The position numbers and the translations under genes were made by a program. From TWA4 sp051879215 (lineage in GTDB: Bacteria > Bacillota > Clostridia > Lachnospirales > Lachnospiraceae), in NCBI GenBank assembly GCA_051879215.1, contig JBJELP010000067.1, forward strand, positions 1 through 15,869: a stretch of 15,869 nucleotides of DNA, in the 5' to 3' direction. This document shows positions 7,536-13,675 of the stretch, piece by piece (within the stretch, counting starts at the first letter, position 1; each line of letters begins with the position of its first letter). A model generated the notes under the pieces. The model did no database searches. It saw only the letters and a program-made list of their open reading frames with translations, and was not told the DNA's origin.

Positions 7536-8528
7536 TTACTGCTCCTCCTTTGCCAGACGATTTACCAGATTGGAGTAGGAAATATACTCCGGACACACAT
7601 CATCACAGCGTCCGCAGCCTACACACATGGTATAACCAAAACGTTTCTCAAAATCATAAATTTTGTGCATTACTTTAAAACGGAACCGTTCACCCTGAGA
7701 TTTACGGAATCCATGTCCGCCGGCCATGTCGGTATAACCGTCAACCTGACAGGATGCCCATACCCTGCGGCGTTCGCCGACTTTTGCATTTTCCTGATAA
7801 TAAATATCCTGCATGGTGTAGCAGGTACAGGTGGGACATACAAAATTGCAGCGTCCGCAGCCGATACAGCGGCTTCCCACTTCATTCCACACGGGATTTC
7901 CAAAGGATTCATTGGACAGCTTTTTCGGAAGTGTCACCTTTTCTTTGTTTTCTGTCACGAAATCCGGAGTAACCTCTGCCGTATCCGCTCCTGCAAAATA
8001 ACCTGCCAGTTCTTCGTCTTTACAGTCAACAGCAACTTTTCCGTCTGCTATCTTCAGATACATATCATAATTATCCGCCTGGTTGGTTCCCAGACTTGCA
8101 CAGAATCCGGAAGAACAGGTTTCCGTGCATCCCATCAATACAAATTTTGCTTTTTCACGGATTCTTTTATAATAAAAATCCTCCGGTCCGTTGTGAAGAT
8201 AGATCTGATCCAGTCTTTTTACAGCATGCAGATCACAGCTGCGCAGGAAAATCAGGATTCCCTTGTCAGAAATCTTCGGAACTGTCACTTCATCTTCCGT
8301 AAAATAAAACAGATTCTGCTGAACTGCCAGTAAAGCTTCCTTAAATGAATACTCGCTCTTTTTTTCAAATTCAATTTCATCCAGAGAAGCTACGCTGGCA
8401 TAACGGATATTGTCCTGGTCCGAGAAACATGCCTCCTGCTCAAATACGTGCGGTGCGAAAATATCATATGCCTTGCTTAAGGAAGCAAAGATGGCATCCA
8501 TATTTTCCTTTGTTAATGAATATCCCAT
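7536..8528 (-). CDS. asrA: Anaerobic sulfite reductase subunit A (4Fe-4S)
   Basis: This 330-aa iron-sulfur subunit relays electrons between AsrB and the sirohaem subunit. Two [4Fe-4S] motifs stand near the C-terminus: CIGCGRCNFVC (221-231) and CVGCGRCDDVC (302-312). Before them is the region shared with hydrogenase/heterodisulfide-type beta subunits (ILIFLRSCDLHAVKRLDQIY and LMGCTETCSSGFC). The start at 8528 is chosen over a longer frame because AAGGAG lies 6 nt before it. It is the first gene of asrABC. Upstream is a Crp/Fnr-type operator and -10 element, and further upstream the regulator gene itself on the same strand, indicating anaerobic or redox control of the operon. Confidence 0.96.
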   Translation of the reverse strand: MGYSLTKENMDAIFASLSKAYDIFAPHVFEQEACFSDQDNIRYASVASLDEIEFEKKSEYSFKEALLAVQQNLFYFTEDEVTVPKISDKGILIFLRSCDLHAVKRLDQIYLHNGPEDFYYKRIREKAKFVLMGCTETCSSGFCASLGTNQADNYDMYLKIADGKVAVDCKDEELAGYFAGADTAEVTPDFVTENKEKVTLPKKLSNESFGNPVWNEVGSRCIGCGRCNFVCPTCTCYTMQDIYYQENAKVGERRRVWASCQVDGYTDMAGGHGFRKSQGERFRFKVMHKIYDFEKRFGYTMCVGCGRCDDVCPEYISYSNLVNRLAKEEQ

Positions 8529-8586
8529 ATGCGACTCCTTTCTGCGTGTCACGGTTTCAATCCGGTGTCAGATGGTTTCTGGATTC

Positions 8587-8592
8587 ATGATA
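8587..8592 (-). promoter_or_regulatory. Predicted -10 element of the asrABC promoter
   Basis: TATCAT on the minus strand matches 5 of 6 consensus bases and would start transcription near 8580, about 52 nt before the asrA ATG. No consensus -35 is present 17 bp upstream, as expected for a promoter that needs an activator bound around -41.5. Confidence 0.5.
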
Positions 8593-8602
8593 TCAGACGC
8601 CG

Positions 8603-8649
8603 AAAAAAAAATCCGTGAGATATCTCACAATATCTCACAGATTTTTTTC
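8603..8649 (-). terminator. A-tract/T-tract flanked hairpin behind the Crp/Fnr gene
   Basis: ATCCGTGAGATAT (8611-8623) pairs with ATATCTCACAGAT (8630-8642) with one mismatch and a 6-nt loop. Runs of A and T on both sides make it a classic bidirectional terminator shape. On the minus strand it would end transcripts from the regulator gene before asrA. It contains the predicted operator. Confidence 0.7.
8615..8628. promoter_or_regulatory. Predicted Crp/Fnr operator GTGA-N6-TCAC
   Basis: GTGAGATATCTCAC is a perfect 14-bp palindrome with the GTGA-N6-TCAC pattern used by CRP and by Bacillus-type Fnr (TGTGA-N6-TCACA). Its centre is 41.5 bp upstream of the start predicted from the TATCAT element, the class II activator position. 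A third half-site, TCTCACA, is at 8633-8639. The regulator gene directly upstream encodes the matching recognition helix. Confidence 0.65.
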
Positions 8650-8653
8650 TGTC

Positions 8654-8697
8654 TGCAGATCCATTTTACACATTTTGCAGGTCCATTTTACATATTC
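8654..8697. repeat. 22-bp tandem direct repeat, two copies
   Basis: Copies at 8654-8675 and 8676-8697 are adjacent and differ at only three positions; both read TGCAG, then A or G, then TCCATTTTACA. A degenerate part of a third copy follows at about 8699-8713. The block lies between the regulator stop and the operator hairpin. The period is close to two helical turns, so proteins bound to each unit would face the same side of the DNA. Confidence 0.6.
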
Positions 8698-8713
8698 AGT
8701 TTACACACATTCA

Positions 8714-9460
8714 TTAATTTTTGCTGCAATGACATTCTTCACCGCAGTGATTTTTATAAAAATTGGAAAGACAGTCCATATTTCGCACAATAATGGTCTT
8801 TTTCTCCATCTGAATAAATCCCCGTTCGGAAAGACTTTTGCAGAGTCTTGACGTGGTTTCACGGGGTGCTCCCAGCATATCCGCCAGAAAAGTAATACTG
8901 AGACTGACTCCGATGCGGATATTTTCTTTTTCCGGATTACCGGAAATTCCCTTTTTATCCATCGGTTCTCCGAAATCCCTGGCAAGTTTCCACAGCTTGG
9001 CTGCCAGTTTCTTTTCCAGATAGATGCTTCCCAATGTGTTTTTCAGCTGATGACTGGTCCGCCAGAGTTTCCTTTCCTGGATCTTCATCACCGCTTTTAC
9101 CAATGTAAAATCCTTTTCCATCAGCTTGCAGAATACATCATTTTTGATAACAAATACTCTGCTCTCTGCTATTACATCGCAGAACACGGTTGTTTTGCCG
9201 GGTGTTATGATGCTTTCGTTCAGAAATTCTCCGCCCCCCAGAATAAAAATAATCTTTCGATTGCCGCAGCGGGTCAGGGTGTAAATAATTGCCTGTCCAT
9301 CCAGCAGAATGTAAATATCACTCTGTCTGTCATTGGCACGGTAACAGACGGTACCTTTTTTCATGGTCACAATTTTCCCATGGGTACACATCCGGTGAAT
9401 GGTATCTTTACTGACCCCACGGAATATGGGAAGTTCTTCAATTCCTCGATAACGCTTCAT
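8714..9460 (-). CDS. Crp/Fnr family regulator, Bacillus-Fnr-like, probable asr activator
   Basis: This 248-aa protein has an N-terminal cyclic-nucleotide-fold domain (about 10-130), a dimerisation helix (about 115-155) and a C-terminal winged HTH (about 175-225). The recognition helix APRETTSRL has R190, E191 and R195 in the positions that read GTGA in CRP. The C-terminus carries C230, C239, C243 and C245 (NHCGEECHC). Bacillus Fnr likewise holds a [4Fe-4S] cluster through C-terminal cysteines, so oxygen or redox sensing is inferred. The ATG at 9460 is preferred to an upstream GTG (9490) because GGAG lies 8 nt before it. It is 39 nt downstream of the orphan IIB gene and 185 nt upstream of asrA, whose promoter carries a matching operator. 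Confidence 0.88.
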   Translation of the reverse strand: MKRYRGIEELPIFRGVSKDTIHRMCTHGKIVTMKKGTVCYRANDRQSDIYILLDGQAIIYTLTRCGNRKIIFILGGGEFLNESIITPGKTTVFCDVIAESRVFVIKNDVFCKLMEKDFTLVKAVMKIQERKLWRTSHQLKNTLGSIYLEKKLAAKLWKLARDFGEPMDKKGISGNPEKENIRIGVSLSITFLADMLGAPRETTSRLCKSLSERGFIQMEKKTIIVRNMDCLSNFYKNHCGEECHCSKN

Positions 9461-9499
9461 AATCAACACTCCGGTTATTCCAATCGACACTTTTTATTG

Positions 9500-9913
9500 T
9501 TAATTGTTGTTTTTATGTTCTCTGCGGTAACTGTGGGTTCTCTGGACAGAAAAATAGTTCTCTTCACCGGGGAAACAGAAGGGATTCTTCTTCGTAATTT
9601 TAAACTGTTCGATAATATCCAGCGCATCTTCATAAATATCTCTGGCATTTAGCAGACCGTACATTCTGGTGGGCAGAAGATAAAAGGGAACGCTTCCGCC
9701 GCACAATTCAATAAAGTGGGGAAGAGAATTGGAAAGGTGCGGACAACACATCACGACATCATAATTGCTGAATTTGTCTTCCACCAGATAAATGGAGGAA
9801 AAGTCCACCTGTACTTTATCCTGGTATCCCTTTTCCGCAATCTGATCCTGCACGCGCTTCACCAGTACGCTGCTGGAAAATCCTCCTCCGCAGCAAATTA
9901 GTATTCTGATCAT
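9500..9913 (-). CDS. Orphan PTS lactose/cellobiose IIB-like protein
   Basis: This 137-aa soluble protein begins MIRILICCGGGFSSSVLVKRV, apart from its length a standard Lac-family IIB phosphocysteine loop (C-x-x-G-x-S-x-S) with C8 as the expected phosphorylation site. Typical IIB proteins are about 100-105 aa. Here a C-terminal tail of roughly 35 residues, rich in Lys, Arg, Asn and aromatics, is added. No IIA or IIC gene lies on the same strand beside it. It is first in a row with the Crp/Fnr gene (39-nt gap) and asrABC. AAGGAG is 5 nt before the ATG. It could accept phosphate from the PTS encoded at 11387-13554, or serve as a signalling protein; both are inference. The CC pair and MCCPHL are unusual for the family. 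Confidence 0.75.
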   Translation of the reverse strand: MIRILICCGGGFSSSVLVKRVQDQIAEKGYQDKVQVDFSSIYLVEDKFSNYDVVMCCPHLSNSLPHFIELCGGSVPFYLLPTRMYGLLNARDIYEDALDIIEQFKITKKNPFCFPGEENYFSVQRTHSYRREHKNNN

Positions 9914-10007
9914 AAACACTCCTTTGCAGATTGCCGGAATCATCAATACCTGTTTACTCCTCCTGAATCATCTGACGCACTGCCGAATTTCTATTAATAT
10001 ACTTTTC

Positions 10008-10036
10008 AGTATCCCATAAATAAAGATTTTTTTCAA
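10008..10036 (-). promoter_or_regulatory. Probable promoter of the orphan IIB-regulator genes
   Basis: On the minus strand, TTGAAA (10031-10036, 5 of 6) is 17 bp from GATACT (10008-10013, 4 of 6). The start would be near 10001, with a leader of about 88 nt to the IIB ATG. Confidence 0.45.
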
Positions 10037-10060
10037 CTGATAGTACTTCGAATTGTCGCA

Positions 10061-10089
10061 TTTACAGTTTCACTATTTCATGTTACACT
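10061..10089 (+). promoter_or_regulatory. Probable promoter of the DUF975 gene
   Basis: TTTACA (10061-10066, 5 of 6) is separated by 17 bp from TACACT (10084-10089, 4 of 6). The start near 10096 leaves about 45 nt before the ATG. It is divergent from the promoter at 10008-10036, with about 25 bp between the two -35 boxes. Confidence 0.5.
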
Positions 10090-10140
10090 ATGGGACAAAC
10101 CAAAAAGCAAAACAAAATGATAAAGGAGGATATTTATCTT

Positions 10141-10950
10141 ATGTTCTGGAGACGAAAAGATGTGAAACTGGCCGGCATGCTGGCTTACAGAAAAAATGCC
10201 CTTCGGGCAATTCTGGTTTCACTGATTACAATGATTTTTACCGGTGTAATCAGTTTTAATATGGTTTTCGAACGGATAACCACCGGTACCAATACCACCG
10301 ATGCAACCAGCAGTATGGTTGCAGCCCTGACTTCCGCTCTGGTTTACGGCGGAGATATCGGTGCCGTGATTGACCGTACCAACTGGGGTACCCTGATGAT
10401 GAGTCTGCTTCCCTACAGTTGGATGGGGTATATGACAGTCGGTATGGCCCTTCTTGCTGTTCTGATTTATATCATGGTAGCAGGACCCATTGAAGCAGCA
10501 GCCTGTCACTTTTTCCTGAAAAACTCTGCTGCCGATCCGGAGAAACCCACCAGCCCCAGGGTCATGCTCAGCATACTGGATAATTACGGAGTTGTTATCG
10601 TAACCATGCTGTTAAGACGATTTCTGCAGATCTTTTTCACCATTCTGCTGATTGTGCCCGGTGTCATCAAATACTATGAATACCGTATGATTCCTTTTCT
10701 TCTGGCAGATTACAAGGATATCACAACCAGAGATGCATTCCGCCTCAGCAAAGAACTGATGCGGGGACAGAAAATGAATCTGTTCAAACTGGACCTTTCT
10801 TTCATTGGTTGGACCATTCTGGATAATATGACCTCACATATCGCGGGTGTCCTGATTGTTTACCCCTACAAAACAGCTGCCATGGCAGAATTATATCAGC
10901 TGCTGCGGGATGAATATATGAAAGAACATGGCCTGACCTCTCTGATATAG
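10141..10950 (+). CDS. DUF975 family integral membrane protein
   Basis: This 269-aa polytopic membrane protein has hydrophobic segments near residues 23-42, 93-122, 155-185 and 215-235. The family resemblance lies in the N-terminal basic segment (KLAGMLAYRKNALRAIL), the central RRFLQIFFTILLIVPGVIKYYEYRM and DAFRLSKELMRGQKMNLFKLDLSFIGW, typical of DUF975 proteins in Firmicutes. Their function is unknown. The ATG at 10141 is chosen because AAAGGAGG precedes it, although the 11-nt spacing is long; an in-frame ATG at 10117 lies before the Shine-Dalgarno sequence and has none of its own. It is divergent from the orphan IIB-asr block and precedes the PTS genes by 436 nt, so it is probably a single-gene unit. 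Confidence 0.78.
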   Translation: MFWRRKDVKLAGMLAYRKNALRAILVSLITMIFTGVISFNMVFERITTGTNTTDATSSMVAALTSALVYGGDIGAVIDRTNWGTLMMSLLPYSWMGYMTVGMALLAVLIYIMVAGPIEAAACHFFLKNSAADPEKPTSPRVMLSILDNYGVVIVTMLLRRFLQIFFTILLIVPGVIKYYEYRMIPFLLADYKDITTRDAFRLSKELMRGQKMNLFKLDLSFIGWTILDNMTSHIAGVLIVYPYKTAAMAELYQLLRDEYMKEHGLTSLI

Positions 10951-11146
10951 ATCTTTTTTATCATAACATGTGTCTGTGTAACGACTATTTCTTTTTTTCG
11001 ATAATGCAATGGTTTATTTTTATAATTTGTTGCTGTTTTTGTTGTAATTATACAGATAAATATACCAATTCACCAGTTGCAGGTCTGTTTTTTTTGCGTA
11101 ACATTTTTATTTTTAAAAAAATTTCTGTCAAAATCATACGAAAACA

Positions 11147-11175
11147 TTGATTTTAACTGAAATTTGTAGTAAAAA
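11147..11175 (+). promoter_or_regulatory. Possible promoter of the PTS operon
   Basis: TTGATT (11147-11152) is 17 bp from TAAAAA (11170-11175). Both boxes match 4 of 6 consensus bases. The start would be near 11182, just before the palindromic operator. Confidence 0.4.
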
Positions 11176-11186
11176 AAGAACATATG

Positions 11187-11200
11187 CATAAGCGCTTATG
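11187..11200. promoter_or_regulatory. Palindromic operator CATAAGCGCTTATG
   Basis: This is a perfect 14-bp palindrome with the AAGCGCTT core typical of LacI/CcpA-family operators. The outer bases (CA...TG) differ from the cre consensus (TG...CA), so it is cre-like rather than a clean cre. It would cover about +6 to +19 of the predicted transcript, a repressing position. Confidence 0.55.
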
Positions 11201-11386
11201 AAACACACTGAAACGAATTATGGCTCTTCCGGTCATGTTCTGTATCAGGATGTCAGAAGATTCTGACAAATCGGGAATCCGGATACAGATACAAATCCGA
11301 CACAGCAATAATTCACCTGTTTGTAATATCCGTTTACAGACCGGATATTGCAGGCATCATTTGTAAATTTAAGGAGGATTTAACCC

Positions 11387-11695
11387 ATGGTTATTCGTTT
11401 ATTCTGTGCTGCTGGTATGTCTACCAGTGTTTTAGTTGAAAAGATGAAAGCCGCTGCAGTGGAAAAAGGCAAAGATGTTGATATCGTAGCATATCCCATC
11501 GGCGAAATGGAATCCAGACTGGATGGCGTTGATGTTGCTCTGCTCGGACCTCAGGTAGGTTTCCAGTTGAACAAAGCCAAAGGAATCTGCGGTCCCAAGG
11601 GTGTTCCGGTTGATGTCATCCCCATGGCTGACTACGGTACCTGCAACGGTATGAACGTTCTGAAGTTTGCTTTCAAACTTGCAAAGAACAAATAA
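11387..11695 (+). CDS. PTS lactose/cellobiose-family IIB component
   Basis: This is a 102-aa cytosolic IIB protein of normal family length. The loop FCAAGMSTSVLVEKM gives C7 as the phosphocysteine that receives phosphate from IIA and passes it to the incoming sugar on IIC. VALLGPQVGFQ and GVPVDVIPMADYG are standard strands of the fold. AAGGAGG stands 9 nt before the ATG. The codons are strongly biased to a small set (CTG, GTT, GGT, ATC, AAC), as in highly expressed genes. It heads the IIB-IIC-IIA operon, followed by an unusually long 206-nt gap before IIC. Cellobiose or another disaccharide is the usual substrate class, but no glycosidase in the window identifies it. Confidence 0.93.
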   Translation: MVIRLFCAAGMSTSVLVEKMKAAAVEKGKDVDIVAYPIGEMESRLDGVDVALLGPQVGFQLNKAKGICGPKGVPVDVIPMADYGTCNGMNVLKFAFKLAKNK

Positions 11696-11720
11696 TTATT
11701 GCCCCTGTTTTATCATTCCG

Positions 11721-11762
11721 GAACGTGTCACTTCACCGGTGTATCCCTGCTGTGGCACGTTC
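11721..11762 (+). terminator. Intercistronic stem-loop between PTS IIB and IIC
   Basis: GAACGTGTCAC (11721-11731) pairs with GTGGCACGTTC (11752-11762) through 11 positions including one G-U. The loop contains the palindrome CACCGGTG, and TTTT follows directly. It may be a leaky terminator or an RNA processing/stability element giving more IIB than IIC. A smaller hairpin, AGTCTG/CAGACT (11769-11774 with 11782-11787), follows. Confidence 0.55.
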
Positions 11763-11901
11763 TTTTAAAGTCTGTTTTCCTCAGACTGTCCCTTACGAAA
11801 TAATTCATCCGGTTTCCGGCCGACTCTAAAGCTTCTTCAGTCTGCCCCGATTCCGGAAGGATTATCTGATACAATTACAAATGTTTTAGGAGGATTCATC
11901 A

Positions 11902-13209
11902 ATGGGAAGTTTTATTAATGACAAACTCCTCCCTAAGGTTCTGGCCTTTGTTAATACAAAGGGTGTACAGGCTCTTAAGGAAGGTATGATTCTGACAATC
12001 AGTCCCATCATTGTAGGTTCCATTTTCCTGATTCTGGAGTGTTTCCCCGTTCCTGCAATAGCAAATTTCTTTGCTGATACAGGTCTCGCAGCTATCTTTG
12101 ATCAGGCCTACAGCTCAACTTTCGCTGTCAGCGCTTTCGTTGCAGCAATCGGTATTGCTTATAACTACTGTAAACTGGAAGGTATCGAACCTCTGGGCGG
12201 CGCTATCGTTTCTCTGAACGCGTTCTTCCTGATCCAGCCCCACGCATCCGGTGAAGTAACCGGCGTATTTGACATCGGTGCATGGGCAGGCGGCAAGGGT
12301 ATGGTTGGTGCCATCATCTGCGGTCTGTTAGTAGGTGTTACATACTCATGGTTCATCAAGAAGAACATCACCATCAAGATGCCTGCAGGTGTACCTCAGG
12401 GTGTTGTAAACTCTTTCGCATCCCTGATCCCCGGTATTGTAATTATTGCAGTATTTGATGCGGTATATGCTATTACCACAATGGCATTCGGTCAGACTCC
12501 CATCGAACTGATCTATACTATCGTTCAGACTCCTCTGCAGGGTCTGTCCGACTCTGTACCCGGCGTTCTGGCTACCACATTCCTGATTCCTTTCCTGTGG
12601 TTCTTCGGTGTACATGGTTCTTCCATCGTTTCCGGTATCCTTACAGGTCTGTGGACAGCAAACTACATGGACAACCAGGCACTGTTTGAAGCTGGTAAAG
12701 AACTGACAGTTGCCAACGGCGGTCATATCGTTACTCAGCAGTTCGTTGATAACCTGGTAAACCTCGGTGGTTCCGGATGTACTCTGGGTATCGTTATCTT
12801 CCTGCTGTTCTTTGCTAAATCTGCAACTCTGAAATCTCTTGGTAAACTGGAACTGGGTCCTGCTATCTTCATGATCAACGAGCCTCTGCTGTTCGGTCTG
12901 CCCATCGTTATGAACCCCATCATGGCAGTTCCTTTCATTCTGGCTCCCATGGTTGCAGGTCTGACTCAGTACTTTGCTATCTACCTTGGTCTTGCACCCA
13001 TGTACAGAGGTATTGTAGCACCCTGGACCACACCGCCCATTATCTCCGGTATGCTGATCGGCGGCTGGAGAACAGCGCTGCTGCAGGTTGTAATTATGGT
13101 TGAATCATTCGCCATTTACTTCCCCTTCTTAAAGAAGCTGGATGCTCAGACATTAGAAAACGAACAGAATGCTGCAAATGCTGCAGATGACGATGACGAC
13201 GACTGGTAA
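11902..13209 (+). CDS. PTS lactose/cellobiose-family IIC permease
   Basis: This 435-aa polytopic membrane permease carries the sugar across the membrane while IIB phosphorylates it. The family is shown by the N-terminal LPKVLAFVNTKGVQALKEGM, the MPAGVPQGVVNSFASLIPG segment, FGVHGSSIVSGI and the substrate-site region MINEPLLFGLPIVMNPI followed by APWTTPPIISGMLIGGW. Length agrees with CelB/LicC-type proteins. AGGAGG precedes the ATG by 8 nt. The C-terminus ends with six aspartates and a terminal tryptophan (D429-W435), which is unusual. The IIA gene follows after 36 nt. Confidence 0.94.
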   Translation: MGSFINDKLLPKVLAFVNTKGVQALKEGMILTISPIIVGSIFLILECFPVPAIANFFADTGLAAIFDQAYSSTFAVSAFVAAIGIAYNYCKLEGIEPLGGAIVSLNAFFLIQPHASGEVTGVFDIGAWAGGKGMVGAIICGLLVGVTYSWFIKKNITIKMPAGVPQGVVNSFASLIPGIVIIAVFDAVYAITTMAFGQTPIELIYTIVQTPLQGLSDSVPGVLATTFLIPFLWFFGVHGSSIVSGILTGLWTANYMDNQALFEAGKELTVANGGHIVTQQFVDNLVNLGGSGCTLGIVIFLLFFAKSATLKSLGKLELGPAIFMINEPLLFGLPIVMNPIMAVPFILAPMVAGLTQYFAIYLGLAPMYRGIVAPWTTPPIISGMLIGGWRTALLQVVIMVESFAIYFPFLKKLDAQTLENEQNAANAADDDDDDW

Positions 13210-13245
13210 AATTCATTTTACTTTTCATATTAAGGAGGTATTAAC

Positions 13246-13554
13246 ATGAGTGAAGAATTAGAAATGGCGTGTTTCCAGATCATTACTTATGTAGGTACAG
13301 CTCGTTCCTGTTTTATGAATGCAATCCAGCTGGCCAAAGAAGGTCAGTTTGAAGAAGCAGAAGCATGCATCAAACAGGGTGATGAAGCCTTTGTTCAGGG
13401 TCATCACGGTCATGCAGATCTGCTGACAAAAGAAGCAAACGGTGAATTAACTCCCTGCCTGCTTCTGATCCATGCAGAAGATCAGCTCATGGCTGCTGAA
13501 ACAGCTCGTGCATTCGCTGAAGAGTTCATTACTCTTTACAAGAAACTTGCATAG
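13246..13554 (+). CDS. PTS lactose/cellobiose-family IIA component
   Basis: This 102-aa helical cytosolic IIA protein takes phosphate from HPr and gives it to IIB. The active histidine is H76 in LLLIHAEDQLM, with the acidic residues after it forming the metal site of the trimer. N-terminal ITYVGTARSCFMNAI and HHGHADLLTKEA are family-typical. The strong site AAGGAGG lies 7-8 nt before the ATG. Codon use is as biased as in IIB and IIC. It is the last gene of the operon and is followed by a strong terminator. With IIB and IIC it makes a complete three-protein sugar transporter. Confidence 0.94.
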   Translation: MSEELEMACFQIITYVGTARSCFMNAIQLAKEGQFEEAEACIKQGDEAFVQGHHGHADLLTKEANGELTPCLLLIHAEDQLMAAETARAFAEEFITLYKKLA

Positions 13555-13585
13555 TTTTATCTGAATTCTTAATTCATAATTAAAA

Positions 13586-13620
13586 TCCCCCGGATTCATC
13601 CGAATCCGGGGGACTTTTTA
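13586..13620 (+). terminator. Bidirectional terminator between PTS IIA and RpiR-1
   Basis: TCCCCCGGATTC (13586-13597) and GAATCCGGGGGA (13602-13613) form a perfect 12-bp stem with loop ATCC. CTTTTTA follows on the plus strand and TTTTAATT on the minus strand. It therefore serves both the PTS operon and the convergent RpiR gene. Confidence 0.92.
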
Positions 13621-13675
13621 TTTCTGCAGGCATTGAATTGAAATTCTGTCTATAAAATTCTATCCATATGTACAT

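Larger units (their letters stand above)
10951..11386 (+). promoter_or_regulatory. 436-nt PTS leader region with operator and hairpins
   Basis: No credible gene lies here. The first 200 nt are very AT-rich. A possible promoter, a 14-bp palindromic operator and two hairpins occupy the rest. The hairpins are TGTCAGAA/TTCTGACA (11251-11258 with 11261-11268), enclosed by CTGTATC/GATACAG (11240-11246 with 11282-11288), and AATATCCG/CGGATATT (11325-11332 with 11342-11349). The predicted 5' untranslated region is about 205 nt, long for a PTS operon. It ends with AAGGAGG before the IIB start. Confidence 0.55.

Noticed and set aside
8654..8697. Direct repeats as a CRISPR array
   Set aside because: The two copies abut with no spacers and there are no cas genes.
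11187..11200. Palindrome called as a true CcpA cre site
   Set aside because: The core fits, but the outer TG...CA bases are reversed (CA...TG), so only a LacI/CcpA-like operator is claimed.
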